Source: Mesodorylaimus sp. YZB2_4
Taxonomy: Eukaryota; Nematoda; Enoplea; Dorylaimida; Dorylaimidae
Assembly (NCBI GenBank): GCA_030248295.1
Contig: JASANH010001297.1
Location: 372,001 to 436,000, forward strand
DNA: 64,000 nucleotides
Direction of reading: 5' to 3'
The notes beneath the pieces were generated by a model that saw only the letters and a list, made by a program, of their open reading frames with translations, did not search any database and was not told the DNA's origin. The position numbers were made by a program, and so were the translations under genes. The stretch's first letter is position 1; each line of letters starts with the position of its first letter. Shown here piece by piece: positions 11,794 through 22,947 of this stretch.

Positions 11794-12448
11794 CACTCAC
11801 TGAGAAAAGTTCTGTTGTCGAGCGTTGTTCAGCACCCATCCGCCCGCATTCTTGATGGTCGAGGTAGCAATGTAGCAGAGTGCCCACGCCGATATCGGAC
11901 GGGACAGTGAAGAGGAGGGGCTCTTTGTTGAAGAAGAAAACTCTGCGCATAATGTGGTACCAGCCTGGGGAGCTCATCAGAACTCGTCAGCGGCTATCAT
12001 TCTGCGATTTTTGACTTCTTGTTTGGGCAAGGACACCGAGCATTGCGAAAAACACACAGGGCTCCTTCCAAACACGGTTTTCGGGTTTGGGATTTTGGGC
12101 TTTGTGTTCTTGGGGCATGGAAGTGAAAAGTTTGACCACAGACTACCTCTTGTCTGTCAACAACTGACTTGTGATGTTACTTTTCAATAATTTGAGTGTT
12201 CACTTCTGGCGGGGAATGGCAATCAGAGGGTCGTCGTTTTGATTCATTTTTAAAATTGTCATGTGGCCTATTATCGTTCAGCAATGGGCCTTTTTAGCAT
12301 CACCAAAAATTTGAATTCCCGCCATTACGGTCTAGCTTGACTGCTCATGGCAGTGTGACTTGGTGAGCAGATCTGTTCGACCTATCGATCCAAATTGTGA
12401 TCTCGATCATCGCAGACAAAAGTCCTAGCCTAGCTTAGCCTTCCGAGG
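11794..12448. other. Intergenic, no gene seen
   Basis: Short open frames only. It shows no splice-linked conserved exon, RNA gene or recognisable repeat. Confidence 0.5.
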
Positions 12449-12617
12449 TGGGGTCGTAGCCTAGTGGGTCAAGGCATCTGCCTCTCACGCTGGGTGCACA
12501 CTTAGGGGAGGGTTCGATTCCCGCCTGGGTAAGCCATGATTGTCAAATATGTGTTCCTTAGCCCTCCAGTGCGCTTTATAGCGCTTGGCTACGGATAAAA
12601 TATGACATGACATGACA
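12449..12617 (+). mobile_element. tRNA-derived SINE (copy A)
   Basis: The head resembles a class II tRNA with an A box (TAGCCTAGTGGG) and a B box (GGTTCGATTCCC). It is followed by a conserved body (TGATTGTCAAATATGTGTTC) and the tail word CAGTGCGCTTTATAGCGCTTGG. The 3' end is an ATGACATGAC short tandem repeat. The same unit recurs at 28735-28904 and 38974-39140, and in inverted copies. Confidence 0.85.
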
Positions 12618-14401
12618 AGTGTAATTCAAAAATTCACAATCTCAATCTTTTTAGCAGCTCCTTCTCAAGTCTTTATGGTGGATAAATATTGATCTCTACC
12701 AGACAAGCCGAAATTTCACAAGACCGTGCACTAATCTGCTCGACCCTTTTCAAAAGCAAGATTTTCAAATTCGAAGCGTTTGACATACGCTGGGAAAATT
12801 CTAAAGTTTACGCTGCTATGTGATCTGTATTTCCATGGGAACGCGTGAAAATATTTTCACATTTCTGGCAGCGCACCTGTAGGCCACTTTCAAACATGTT
12901 GCGGGTATGCCCTTACAAAAATCCTGATTCAAAAATACCCATGAGAAACAATGATCAGCATGAGTTGCAGGCCTTGTGGCATTGGTGATTCTTTTTGCAA
13001 AAAAATTAAAACCAAAAATTTCGCGCAAAGATTCTATTGCGCAGTCCGCAATCTTCGTGAAAAATTGCTTCGAAATAATCACGCTTCTTCGCAGTTTCTT
13101 CAAGCCAAATAGAATGGCAGATTTTGCTGCAAAAAATCAAACGAGTTTTATATTGTGCACTTTCACTTCGTGGTCCCTGCAACTGATCAGCAATGCTTGT
13201 TTGAGATTGCAAACTATTCATTTTGGTCCAAGCTTTACCGTTTCTAGTCGAGTATAGCGTCAGTTTGACGCCGCCTGACTCACGACGCCACCTGGACTAG
13301 CCAGCCTTGCATAAGCATTCTGCTCATATTTAGACTCTGCATGGCCAACTTTTTCAAGGGTTAGAGATAAGGCTCACAAAAATTGCCTCCTGATGAAAAA
13401 GTACCTAAATTCCAGCCTTTCATGACCGAATTCTCGTTTTTTCCAAAGTCCCCCCTGCCCCAAGCCAGGTTCCTAGCTCTTCAATAGTTTTTCTGTTTTT
13501 TTAAGTTGACTAATCGCCAGTTGAGGAGCAGTGGTGCCAATGTGGTGGCTCCAGATCTGATACGATCGTCTGGTGCGGACGAAGGGTGAGCGGCAGGGCG
13601 ACCTAAGAGGAATGACGAATAGGCCCGTGCTGGTGACGAAAAGTAAACGATTCTTGGTTTCTGCGTGAAGCAGGTCAGTCCGATTCAAGTTGGCTCCACA
13701 AAACTGCTGACCATTTTTGTTTCTTCGTCGGTAAAGCCTGAATCCTGACTGCGCGATTTTTCTGCACCGCAATTATTGAGAGATTTTCTGGAAATCTGGT
13801 AAGTAGATTATCGATTTTAGTGCATTGCTTCAAAGGCAGCGGCAGTACCAGTGCGTTGTTTCTCTGTTAGCCGTGCAGATATTATGCATTGTTTTCCTCT
13901 GTTGTAGATGGGGTAGGCAAAAATCAATGCAAGCGATAGCGTGCGATCGGTATGGTGATAGCACCATTTAACCCACCATGTGTCCCCAGCTTTTGCGAGC
14001 CCACTGGAGAACAGAATATTTACGCACGGCTAAGAGAAAAGCGCAATCAAGACCTGGCTTCTTGTTGTTTCTAAATCGATCCGCACCACCACAGTTTTCT
14101 GGCTCAACGCAATCCGCGCAGGCAATGCACCTTTTAGCCTCTCTTTTTTTGTTATTCTGCTAGCATGCTACGTTTTTTGCAATTCGTGGGACTGATGCCT
14201 TGCGTGGCAAAAATTTGGCTATTGGAATAACACGGTCGCTGCCGCCGCCGCACAGCAACGCAGGATACGCGCAAAAGTACAGCGCAACACATCACATGTA
14301 ACCTAACGAAACCACAAACCACGCACACCCACGCGCACACGTGCGGCGCGTATGGAGTAAAAGTGAGTTTCAGCTGATGCTTATATATATTGATATTTCA
14401 G
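12618..14401. other. Intergenic, no supported gene
   Basis: No recognisable gene. A minus-strand frame near 13690-13800 reads KSRSQDSGFTDEETK after a TTTCCAG acceptor-like site. No flanking exon could be joined to it, so it is not called. Confidence 0.45.
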
Positions 14402-15805
14402 ATGGCAATGAATTCAAAGCAATTGCTGCTTGTTGCGATCATCTCTTTGATCCTGGGCGGCTCGATTGTTTTTAGCCAATGTCCACCCGAATGCTCGCAT
14501 TGCTTCGCTCGAATGTGGTCGTGCCGCAGAGTGCAATGGTCGCGCATTCCGTGTCACCTGCTCCCAGTTGGATTGGAAGTATTGGATGTTACTGGTGGCT
14601 CGTTCGCCTCGAAGCATACTTGTCAAATGGTCAAAATGCAATGCCCCGTAAAACTGGACAAGACTCGAGTGTGGGGCTGTCGATCTAACAATAAGATCAC
14701 TTATCGAGAAGAAATGGGTAAAAGTGAGTTAGCGTGGGAAAAGGGGCAGATAAAGCATGTGTAAGAAGCAGCTGGTAGGAAGACAGGCGCAGACACGATA
14801 CGAGCACTGATGATGTAGCAGTCAGGAAAACCATCCACATCGTAATAAAACAGAAGAATCAAGCGACGACGCGGGTTCGATTCCCAGTCATTACTCAATT
14901 TTTTGTGCACGAGCCTTATTTTTTTTCAGATAGAAAGGTCTAACTGTGGGTGCGGAAAGGCTTTAGAGGTCGTGTGGGAAAACTTCAACAAAACCATTAC
15001 TTTAAACCGTGGATTGGCTTGTTCAGATCAAACTTTCAAGAATTGTCATCCATCATTGCAGAATGAATTGCGTGCAATTGTGTCTGCGCTTTTTTGTGTG
15101 CTCCAATTGATCCTGATTAAGGCGGGATCGGATAAGTACACTGACTTCATTAGGTTCCTATGACAAACCGCGCGAATTCAAAAATTTTAAATTCGGTTTA
15201 GTGCACATGAATCCGCCATAAGTTTTTTTGAGTGTAGGTCAAGAGAGTAAACAAGCATATTTATAGTTCAATCTTTAGTGCAAAATTCAGAAGCAGAATT
15301 TAAACGGCAGGCTTAAAAGCAGGCTTTGACATAGGAATTATGGAAAAAGCCAACCAGGAACTTCATGCGCCATGTTCTAAGCAGTTCACAAAAAAAAATT
15401 AAATTCGGAATATGCGCAAATTTAATTACTGTAGCCTAGCATCTACGGTCAGAATATCTTTCTTGAATCCTAATGCAGCCGCTACAATGCAACTTCTTCC
15501 TAATCAACGTCAGCCCCTTGTTTGCCATGCCTCCATGCAGTAGGTCCGTTTGGGCAGGTCCGATGCCAAAAATATCTGCCTTTTCAGAAATCGTGGCTCC
15601 AAACGCGGGCAATACCACAGCTCACAATCAGTCCTTATCGACTTCTGCCAACGACCCGAGGGCGGATTCATTGTGGAAATGTATCTTCCTAACGTTCTGC
15701 ACCGGAATGCTTGTCGGATTCGTGCTTTTTTGCTCCTTCCTTTTCATCTACGAAAAATGCGCCAGCAGATTCCAAGCGGGCCCAGTGGGATATGAAACTT
15801 GCTGA
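14402..15805 (+). CDS. Small type I membrane protein with LRR N- and C-cap motifs, 3 exons, about 225 aa
   Basis: The model joins 14402-14723, 14934-15071 and 15588-15805; phases agree (1,1) and the total is 226 codons. The ATG lies directly after a TTTCAG acceptor, which fits a cis or spliced-leader junction. A signal peptide (LLLVAIISLILGGSIVFS) precedes CPPECSHC, an LRRNT-like cluster, and VGLEVLDVTGGSF, which could be a single leucine-rich turn. The segment NCGCGKALEVVW to NRGLACSD resembles an LRRCT cap. A transmembrane span (FCTGMLVGFVLFCSFLFIY) and a short tail ending GYETC finish the protein. The plan recalls GPIb-beta-like single-LRR receptors. The acceptor at 14934 and the exon 2 donor at 15071 were chosen to preserve frame; alternatives exist. 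The function is not known. Confidence 0.55.
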
Positions 15806-17122
15806 TTTTCCTATAAATATTGTACTTTTTCGTGTAACTTGCGTTGATGTGCCTGCCTGCCTGCATGCATGTGAAATTTTTTGTAGTGCTAATTCAGACT
15901 ATATCATAAAAACTTATGACAGCCACGAGTTGAAAATTTGAATTTACTTTTTGCTTTTTTAAAAATTGAAATTGCTCTTTCCTGTTCTTTTCCTCCTCCT
16001 GTATTCTTGCTTTTTTCCGTAAGCTAGATTAAAAAAAACATAAAAAATTTACTTCGAAAAATGTACTGTAAGTGTATTTCCAAAACAATTTCGAAGGTGT
16101 CTTTTTTTATTCCCAGTTTCAAAGAACTGAGTGTCATTGTGCTTTTTCTCAATAATAGCATGCTCTCTAAAGAAAAACAGTTTATTCTCTGCGGTGACTG
16201 TAGAAAACCTCAAATGGCACGCTTCTCGTATTCCGCGTAAAATTAGGTTTCAGATTAGGGTTATCCCAGACGAAAAAGGATCTGCTGTAAATTTTATAAT
16301 TGCTGTCATTCCATGCCTGCATCAGTTTTAAAGCATATAGCTTCAAACAAGCCTGCCACCGCTGGATTTTTTGTCTCCACTGATATCGCAAAATTTTTCA
16401 CCTGAAACTACATTTTACATAAATTTGAGTACTCTTTTATTCCTTTTTGGCGCGTTTTTTGGTTGCAGTGTTGCATGTACAAATGGCTGGTCTCATTTCC
16501 CACTGACTCGTAGGTCAATGATGCCAAATTCTGGCCTTGAATGTGTAAAATATGGTTTCAGTCCGGCTTATTTTTTTCACTGTTTTCTACCAAAATCTCA
16601 ATCAATCGTGCAATAAACTTTTCAAGCAATTCGTAAAATTCGTTTAGCATGAAAACAAAAAAGCGGCAACACAAAAAATTTCTTTTATTTCATAATTCAT
16701 GAATACGTTTATGTGCGATTAATATTTTGGATATGTTTTTTTAAAAGAAGGACAGGTAAATTTCAAAACGAAAAACATTTCAGGAATTATCATTAAAAAG
16801 AAGAAAAAAGACGATCTGGCGGGAATTTCGAATTTTTATCATTTTTGACAATTTAATATTTAGAAATATTGTTTCTGAAAATTATTTGTTTCCATTGTTT
16901 TCAAAACTGAACCACAATAAACTTTTTATCAGGTCATAGGGGATAAAATTCGAAACACATGACCCTGGTTTCTGGAAAGCTTAAAATGACAAGTTCAGTA
17001 ATTTAACGCGATTCAAATTTGAATCAAACCTTCTCCCCGCCAAAAATTATTCAAAAAGATAAATACTTGGAGTGGATAGAATAAGATAAGCTATTTATAA
17101 AATCGGTAATCATATTCCTTTT
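15806..17122. other. Intergenic, AT-rich, no gene seen
   Basis: No conserved exon found on either strand. It contains a run of polypurine words and a GGCGGGAATTTCGAAT word near 16818. Confidence 0.5.
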
Positions 17123-17388
17123 TCACAAAATGGTGCAGGATTTTTTTTCTTGATATGGATTTTGCGAGTCGGGTACACCAATCAATAAACTGTCATTTTG
17201 TTTATTCTTTTCGCAATAATCCATCAAACTACAAGACAGAAAATCATTTTATTTGTATTTTTCTTCAAATAAAAATCTTACTCTCTGGCAGCTTCGGAAA
17301 CGCGTTTTCTCGGCAAACTGGCTTCGACTCGTAGCTGTTCGAGTTGGGATCGTAGCGAATCCATTTGTTCCTTAGTCGTTTTCGACAT
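17123..17388 (-). CDS. Heterotrimeric G protein gamma subunit, 2 exons, 70 aa
   Basis: This prenylated partner of G-beta acts at the inner face of the plasma membrane in GPCR signalling. Exon 1 (17388-17282) encodes MSKTTKEQMDSLRSQLEQLR and VEASLPRKRVSEAA, the N-terminal helix that forms a coiled coil with G-beta. A 53-base intron ends in TCTTGTAG. Exon 2 (17228-17123) encodes DLMDYCEKN, then LLIGVPDSQNPYQEKK and the CAAX box SCTIL, predicting geranylgeranylation because the last residue is leucine. The phase-2 junction is exact and 70 residues is the usual family length. One oddity is NDSLL where the family usually has DPLL. It is too short to appear as a long open frame, and the open frame at 17265-17528 is its shadow. 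The family assignment is confident; the paralogue (gpc-1 or gpc-2 type) is not. Confidence 0.9.
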
Positions 17389-17795
17389 GAAGCTCTCGGC
17401 TGCGAGTGTGGGATGGCGAGTAGGGATGAGTGCTGGCGCCCGGTTATAATCCCTTTCCTACACGCGCCTCGAAGCCGGGTGCGATTGAGCGTAAAGGAAC
17501 ATAAATTGATGAACACGGTTGCCATCACAACAGCATCAAAAAGTTCATGCTTTTCTGGAAATTGTAATTAACTCTTAGCTCGAAAATCGATCTTTTAAAA
17601 GGCTATCCGTGCGCTGCCTGTTGCCAAGGCGCTCAAACACGCTCCTTTGGCCGGGACAATGCTCGAGTAAGTAGGCTTTATGTGTTTATTATGTGTCGAG
17701 GTAGCCGCTGGGGAGTTGATACCTTGGACTGGCTGGTGCGGGGACTCTCCAAGATATCACCTCGTCCTACAATGTTCTGCCCACATCTTGCGCAT
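17389..17795. other. Intergenic, 5' flank of the G-gamma gene
   Basis: Contains the divergent upstream flank of the G-gamma gene. No other gene or repeat was recognised. Confidence 0.5.
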
Positions 17796-18600
17796 GTACA
17801 GTCGAACTCGCTTAGCAGCAACCGCTCGGGACCTCCAAAAGAGTTCTTAACCGAGGTTGCGGCTGCCTGATGTTTGCCAAAAAAGCTTCCCTATTGTATA
17901 GGGACAGCAGAGAATAGGCTTTACACCAAGTGTTTACACATCGATAAAGTTACGAGCAGTGAGCACTACTGTACTTGCACATGTACACTCGAACTCACAT
18001 AACAGCAACCATTTTTGCCGCCCTAAGTAGCCTTTAAACCGGATATCAGCAAGTTTTGTCAATATGAAATGGTCCGAGTCTACATTTGACGCGAAAAGAG
18101 CGACTAGCGATGATCAGAAGATTAGATTTGGAAACAATTGCTTGCATAGCGCTCATTTACTTACATTCCCTTTTCTTTTTCTTAGCTTCAGTTATGGCCG
18201 GTTGGGAAAAGCAAAACCCAAAAAAGATGGTTTGACAAAGTGTATGAGGAAAAGATCCCTCATTTCTTTGAGAAATAAATAACTCTTCACAGTTGAATTC
18301 GCAACAGTTCGGGACCTCCAAAAGAGTTGTTAACCGAGGTGGCTGCTGTCCCATGTTTGACATAAAAGCTTCCCTATTGTATAGGTAAAGCAGAGAATAG
18401 GCCAACATCGATATAGTTACGAGCAGTACATGTAAATGTACAGTCGGACTCACCTATTAGCAACTGTTTGCCCAGCACTAAGTTTTTGCTGTACTTATAC
18501 AGTAGGGAAGCCATTTTGGCAAACATGGGACAGCAGCAACCTCGGTCAACAACAACTCTTTTGGCGGTCCCGAGCAGTTGCTGTTATCATCTATTTTCTT
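17796..18600. repeat. Cluster of pogo/Tigger-like terminal repeats
   Basis: Three copies share CGGGACCTCCAAAAGAGTT and ACCGAGGTTGC, with GTTTGACAT/GCC and GCTTCCCTATTGTATAGG. Copy A is about 17796-17900, copy B about 18301-18385 in the same orientation, and copy C about 18485-18590 inverted. Several start TACAGTCGRACTC. I know such ends from Tc1/mariner-superfamily (pogo-like) elements; no transposase of that type is visible, so these are remnants or MITEs. Confidence 0.65.
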
Positions 18601-19131
18601 TGAGAGTATACACGCCCGTCGCCCATGGTGCGAACCAGAGATGGCAGCACACTTGGATCGCCGGTCTACAGCCGGTTTGACTTTTGCCGTTCTGGCGCCA
18701 TGCATTTTGGCTGCACCGACTCGGCGCTTTTCAAGCTAGCGCCATATACGTAGATTGAGCGAGTAAAGATTTGGCGCGTACTCATACAGCGCCAAGCGAT
18801 CTGTCTGTCACTTTTTTAGCGATATGAAACTAATAGCGCCTTGATCAGAAAGGCTCTTATTTGGCACAAAATTACAGACCTGCACTCTTTTGCAGAATTA
18901 GAGGCGTCGTTTTTCTGTAAAAGCACACAGCAATGTCGAGTGTAATCGCCTCACACCACTGAATAACTCAAGCTTCATCGTTTTCCAACCATTTTTCTCA
19001 TCAATAACAAAGTGATTACGGAGATACTGTACGCGAAACAGGCACTACCAGTGGTATAATCATCATCAGCTGTACTCGTATCAGACCCAGTTTTCAGATG
19101 CGGAATCAGACCCCAGCAAAAATTTAGAAAC

Positions 19132-19719
19132 TCAATCATATGAAGCTAAATTGTTGCTGACACCATGCAAAAACTGTATGATGTGTATTTCCCGTCTTTC
19201 AAAGCGTCCTCGAAGCACATCGATGCGCAGATTGATGGACCGATACTTCCCGTTGATTCGATTCACGACTTGACCCGCACGAATTTGCTGAATAGTGACT
19301 TCGGTTGCCGCCTGTTCCTTTTGAATACACTCGACTAAAACGTAAATATTTGGGTGGTGTTTTTGGATTATAGCGTTGAATCGATAGTGCCACCCTTCCA
19401 AGTCGTTGTTAGTTCGACGATTCAAGCCATAAACGTTCCACATTGCCAATGGCGTATGTCGAATCCATTGAAGCCCAAAATAATTGAATAATTGGACTAA
19501 TATCGGATCAGCTTGTTGGCGTAACAAGTAGAAAACTTGCAGCACTTCAGCTTCAGGAACGAATTCTAAAGCCATCAGCTGACGTACACGGATATTTTTG
19601 TCTCGGCGATAAGCTTGGAGCAAACCGAGGTGTTGAACTTGGCGAAATATAGCTTGCGTGTGGTGAAAGTAGCAACCTCGATGCGTTGCCAGCGGAAATT
19701 CGGGTTTAAACAGATGGAA
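19132..19719 (-). pseudogene. MULE/FLYWCH-type transposase C-terminal fragment
   Basis: An open frame of about 196 codons runs from just after a TGA at 19720-19722 to a stop at 19132. It includes FPLATHRGCYFHHTQAIFRQ, then LEFVPEAEVLQVFYLL, and NRRTNNDLEGWHYRFNAIIQ with KHHPNIYVLVECIQKEQ. The pattern GC-F-H--QA-x(2)-R--Q and the N-x-LEGWH-x-FN motif are typical of animal MULE-derived transposases. The N-terminal catalytic part (with its aspartates) and a FLYWCH or other DNA-binding domain are missing. No complete start is present, so it is called a remnant. A spliced upstream exon outside the visible frame cannot be excluded. Confidence 0.75.
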
Positions 19720-19904
19720 TCACGCCACTTTCAAAATCGCTCATTATAGTTCTTGGACTGAAATGTAATTGATTCGCAGTGGCTGCATCTTTCAAGCATC
19801 GAAATAAAGCGACGTAAGCTTCACGTGATTTGTTTGCCATTAAACAATAAACTAACGGCACCTGAAAAGAAAGATCGATTTAAAAATAGGCTATAATCAT
19901 TAGT

Positions 19905-20100
19905 GTTCCAATGATCTGGGTTTTTGATTGTCTGACCTGACCCTGACCGACACTTTTTAAAAAATTTTGACCTGACCCTGACTGGACCCCTAAAAATTTT
20001 CTGACCTTGACCATGACTTTGGCCAAGGGTCGGTCAATCAGGATTTCGACAGAATTCTGATCTTGACCTTGAGGTCATTTCTAACATCAAATGATCACGC
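19905..20100. mobile_element. Small MITE rich in GACCTGACCCTGACC words (copy 1)
   Basis: About 195 bases, starting near GTGTTCCAATGATCTGGG and ending near CTTGACCTTGAGGTCATTT. The interior is repeats of (T)GACC(T)TGACC, and the ends are imperfectly inverted. It lies inside the 17982-20957 composite. A second, inverted copy at 29515-29808 shares both ends. Confidence 0.65.
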
Positions 20101-20429
20101 AGTACAGAACTACAATATCTGAAGAGATTCCACGAAAGTGTGTAACGTGAACAGTTGACGAAACAGATTTGGTACTGCGTCGAATCTTCCGTCTAGAAAA
20201 ATAGTCGCTGATTCGCACAGAATCCTCAGATTTGGAACCGTTGCAAAAACCAGAAATTCGTCTCGCTCGATCAATAAACTGAGATCCTGTCGAAGTTAGG
20301 CGAAGAGAGTTGCTGGTAATTGAGGATATCTAAAAAATTAATAAATAGGATGAGCTGTGATAGACAGCTAACTAACTTTTTAGGAAGCAAGCAATTGCTT
20401 CTAATCTGATCTTCTGATCATCGTCTGAT

Positions 20430-20820
20430 AGGGAGTGAGTAATCGATACTCTCCCCTGGCTGGGAGATCTGGGAGATGGTTGGGAGACTCTCCCCTCGGG
20501 TTGATGTTTCAGCCGTAGTGTGACCAGCACGCCTGGCGGTCGGGAATAATCGATACGATCCCCTGGCTGGGACGTCAACCTCTTCGGCTGATGTTTCTAG
20601 AGCAGGTATAGTCGCGAGACTTGCCTACCTCCAGTCGGAGTTTTTTGCTTAGAGACTTCGGTCTCGACTATCTCCCGCCGCCTGGGTGCGCTGGTTACAG
20701 TAGGTATAGTCGTAAAACTACTGGGTATAGCCTACTACAGTAGGTATAGCCTACTGAAGTCGGAGTTTTTGTCCTGCGACTTCGTTCGGCCACCTCCCTC
20801 CTCCGCCTGCCAGGCTTGGT
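20430..20820. repeat. Insertion related to the 11.2-kb fold-back family
   Basis: It contains repeated CTCCCCTGGCTGGGA, TTGATGTTTCAGCCGTAG and GCAGGTATAGTCGCGAGACTTGC. These match words at the base of the 11177-11793 palindrome. It interrupts the right arm of the composite element. Confidence 0.6.
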
Positions 20821-20957
20821 TACAATAGCTAGTCGCTCCTTCAGCGTCAAATGCAGCCATGGACCATGTCATGTTGACAAAAGTTGCTGTATTAAAGGCT
20901 ACTTTGCACAGTAAAAAATGGTTGCTGTTAGATGAGTTCGAGTGAATTGTAACGCAG

Positions 20958-22107
20958 TTGGCTAGTACCTGTGTGATGACGTAGCCTGACAACGTCACAC
21001 TCGAATGCTGTACAACTGACTAACTGAGCTTGGCAAGAAGGACTGGCATCGCTGGTCGTCGCGACAAGAATCTTCGACTGATTTGGCGGGACATGCAAGC
21101 AGTGACGATCTTCTTTATTTGTCCAAAATACGAACAAGCCATTGCACAGCGAAAATGCATACACATACGCTGACTCACCGCACGAATTGCACGCCTTGAT
21201 ATACTGTTCCAAGGCCCTATCCTTTGTACATACATTAGCATATCTCATCAATTATCAGAGGTCGCCAATTGTTCGAGCCTAAAAACTGGAAATCGCTAGT
21301 CACTCCAGGTCTTATGCAAATATACCTATGTGATAAGAATGGTCAGGACGGATCCAGAAACTGGTTGTGTTAGGTTGTGGTTTATGTGGATGACCTGGAT
21401 CCTATGAGAGCAGAAACTATATCACTGCTAAAGTCTGAAAAGGAATTGTCAGAAACGCGCCCAATCCAAAAAGTTGTTCAGAAACTATAAGATACTGTGT
21501 TTCAGTATTGTGGTTTTTCAGAGTTTTAATATGGAAAAGATTAGTTTACCCACATAGGAGAGAACTTTAGATCTGAAGAATGTTATCAGCACTTCGATCG
21601 AGCTATAAATTTTTGAGGTTGCTTGCATAAAAGTTGAAAGATTTCAGATTGAATGAAACAACTTATTATACACACTACACAAGCGCATAGCCTGGTCTGC
21701 CTCTCTGCCAGATGCGCGCACTTTTACAGGAGAGGATTCGATTCCCGCAGAGACCACTCGATTCGCAGCTATACATGTATACATTGAAAAATATGAAACA
21801 ACTGCCGTTATGCATGGAAAATAAAGTAATACTAATTTTAGCCCGGAAAATAGTCATGCTGAAGAACAGAGAATACGCAGACTATAGAAAATAGACTGGA
21901 TTGGCTCTGCTCGATGTCTTCCTGCCGCGTCACATCGATATTTGGCACTCACCCACGCAAAAGGTGGCTTCTGGACATCCGAGTACTTTTCTAATTGTGA
22001 GTCTGTTGGATCTATGCAAGCCAGGCATTTATACAGTATAAGAATCTAAATCAGCTATAGTATGCGCTACTTTGTTTCACAATTTATTTTAGAAAATGTA
22101 AAAGGAA
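20958..22107. other. Intergenic with one degenerate tRNA-like SINE head
   Basis: Near 21690-21760 a plus-strand sequence has AGCCTGGTCTGCCTCTCTGCC and a B box GATTCGATTCCC, like the SINE head but without the conserved tail. Nothing else identified. Confidence 0.4.
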
Positions 22108-22180
22108 TAGACCCTCCCGGGATCGAACCGGGGACCTTGAGTGTGTTAAACTCACGTGATAACCACTACACCAAGGGTCC
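22108..22180 (-). tRNA. tRNA-Val (anticodon AAC)
   Basis: A complete 73-base cloverleaf. The acceptor stem GGACCCT pairs with AGGGTCT (one G-U at the end), discriminator A. The D arm contains GGTGTAGTGGTTATCAC. The anticodon stem TGAGT/ACTCA carries loop TTAACAC, giving anticodon AAC. The T stem CCCGG/CCGGG encloses TTCGATC. The A and B boxes are intact. All stems pair, unlike the degenerate SINE heads around it, and no SINE tail follows. T-rich sequence downstream (3' side, AAAATAAATT on the minus strand) is only a weak terminator. Confidence 0.88.
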
Positions 22181-22947
22181 GACAACACTCTAATCTTTGA
22201 ATTATTTGGTGTTTGCTTGTGGGCTATCATGCGGCAGCGGTGTGCTAAAGTTAGACCAACCTTCTAATGATGATTGCATGAACGATGAACGCAGACGACA
22301 CAAGGCACCACTCTGGCCCTCTCTATTGTATCTACTCGGCAGCACTTCACACTCGGGCGAGGAGAAGGCATTTGCCACAAGAATTAGAGATTATAAACGA
22401 ATGCAATGCTAGAACCCGATCAGCGCTGTAGGCCTGGGACAGCAATCAGTGACGCGCAATATGTATGATTTCGCGCGAGACCGGAATCCACAGACATGGG
22501 TTCGAATCCCGCCCAAGGCTTAAGTTTTTGTATATATTTCCCATTATCTATGGTATTTCTGGACCTCTTTTTGATCCGAATGTATAGCTCACTGCAAATA
22601 GAATGTGAAGCAGCAGTGCGCAGATGGGCACCTCATGCGTGACTTCCTTGCCTTTGAATACTTCAGTCAACTCACAAAAGGGTAGACACTAGACCCAGGA
22701 TGCCCTCAAGCGGCCCGCAGATTTCTGCCTTGTACGTCGTCCGCGCGCACACATGGCAGCTGTTCGACTCCCGACTAGGTTAATCATTTTGTGCGCGATT
22801 GCTCCTTCAGAACCGGATGCATATGCGTCTGGGGATATGCACGAACATAAATAAGGGTGCTCCAGGAAGGTGCAAGTGCGAGATTGGTCCGACGTCTCTG
22901 GTCTTCGGCTTGTGAAAACGTTGGGTTATAAGTCAGAAGAGGGAGCA
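22181..22947. other. Intergenic with scattered B-box-like tRNA fragments
   Basis: B-box words occur near 22500 (GGGTTCGAATCCC) and near 22765 (TGTTCGACTCCC). They look like truncated SINE heads. No gene seen. Confidence 0.4.

Larger units (their letters stand above)
17982..20957. mobile_element. Composite DNA transposon, about 3 kb, inverted ends flanking a MULE-type remnant
   Basis: The left segment 17982-18150 is matched in reverse complement by 20821-20957 and then 20375-20425. Shared words are ACTCGAACTCA, AACAGCAACCATTTTT, AGTAGCCTTTAA, TGACGC, GCGACTAGC, GATGATCAGAAGAT and CAATTGCTTGC. The right arm is split by a 390-base insertion (20430-20820). Between the arms lies a transposase fragment on the minus strand and a small MITE at 19905-20100. 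The terminal sequence and the enclosed transposase may not belong together; nested insertion is an alternative. Confidence 0.6.

Noticed and set aside
13473-13772. Minus-strand 99-codon frame and the SRSQDSGFTDEET exon-like piece
   Set aside because: Suggestive peptide but no joinable exon or known family; not called as a gene.
17265-17528. Minus-strand 87-codon frame
   Set aside because: It is out of frame with the G-gamma exon it overlaps and is a shadow of that gene.
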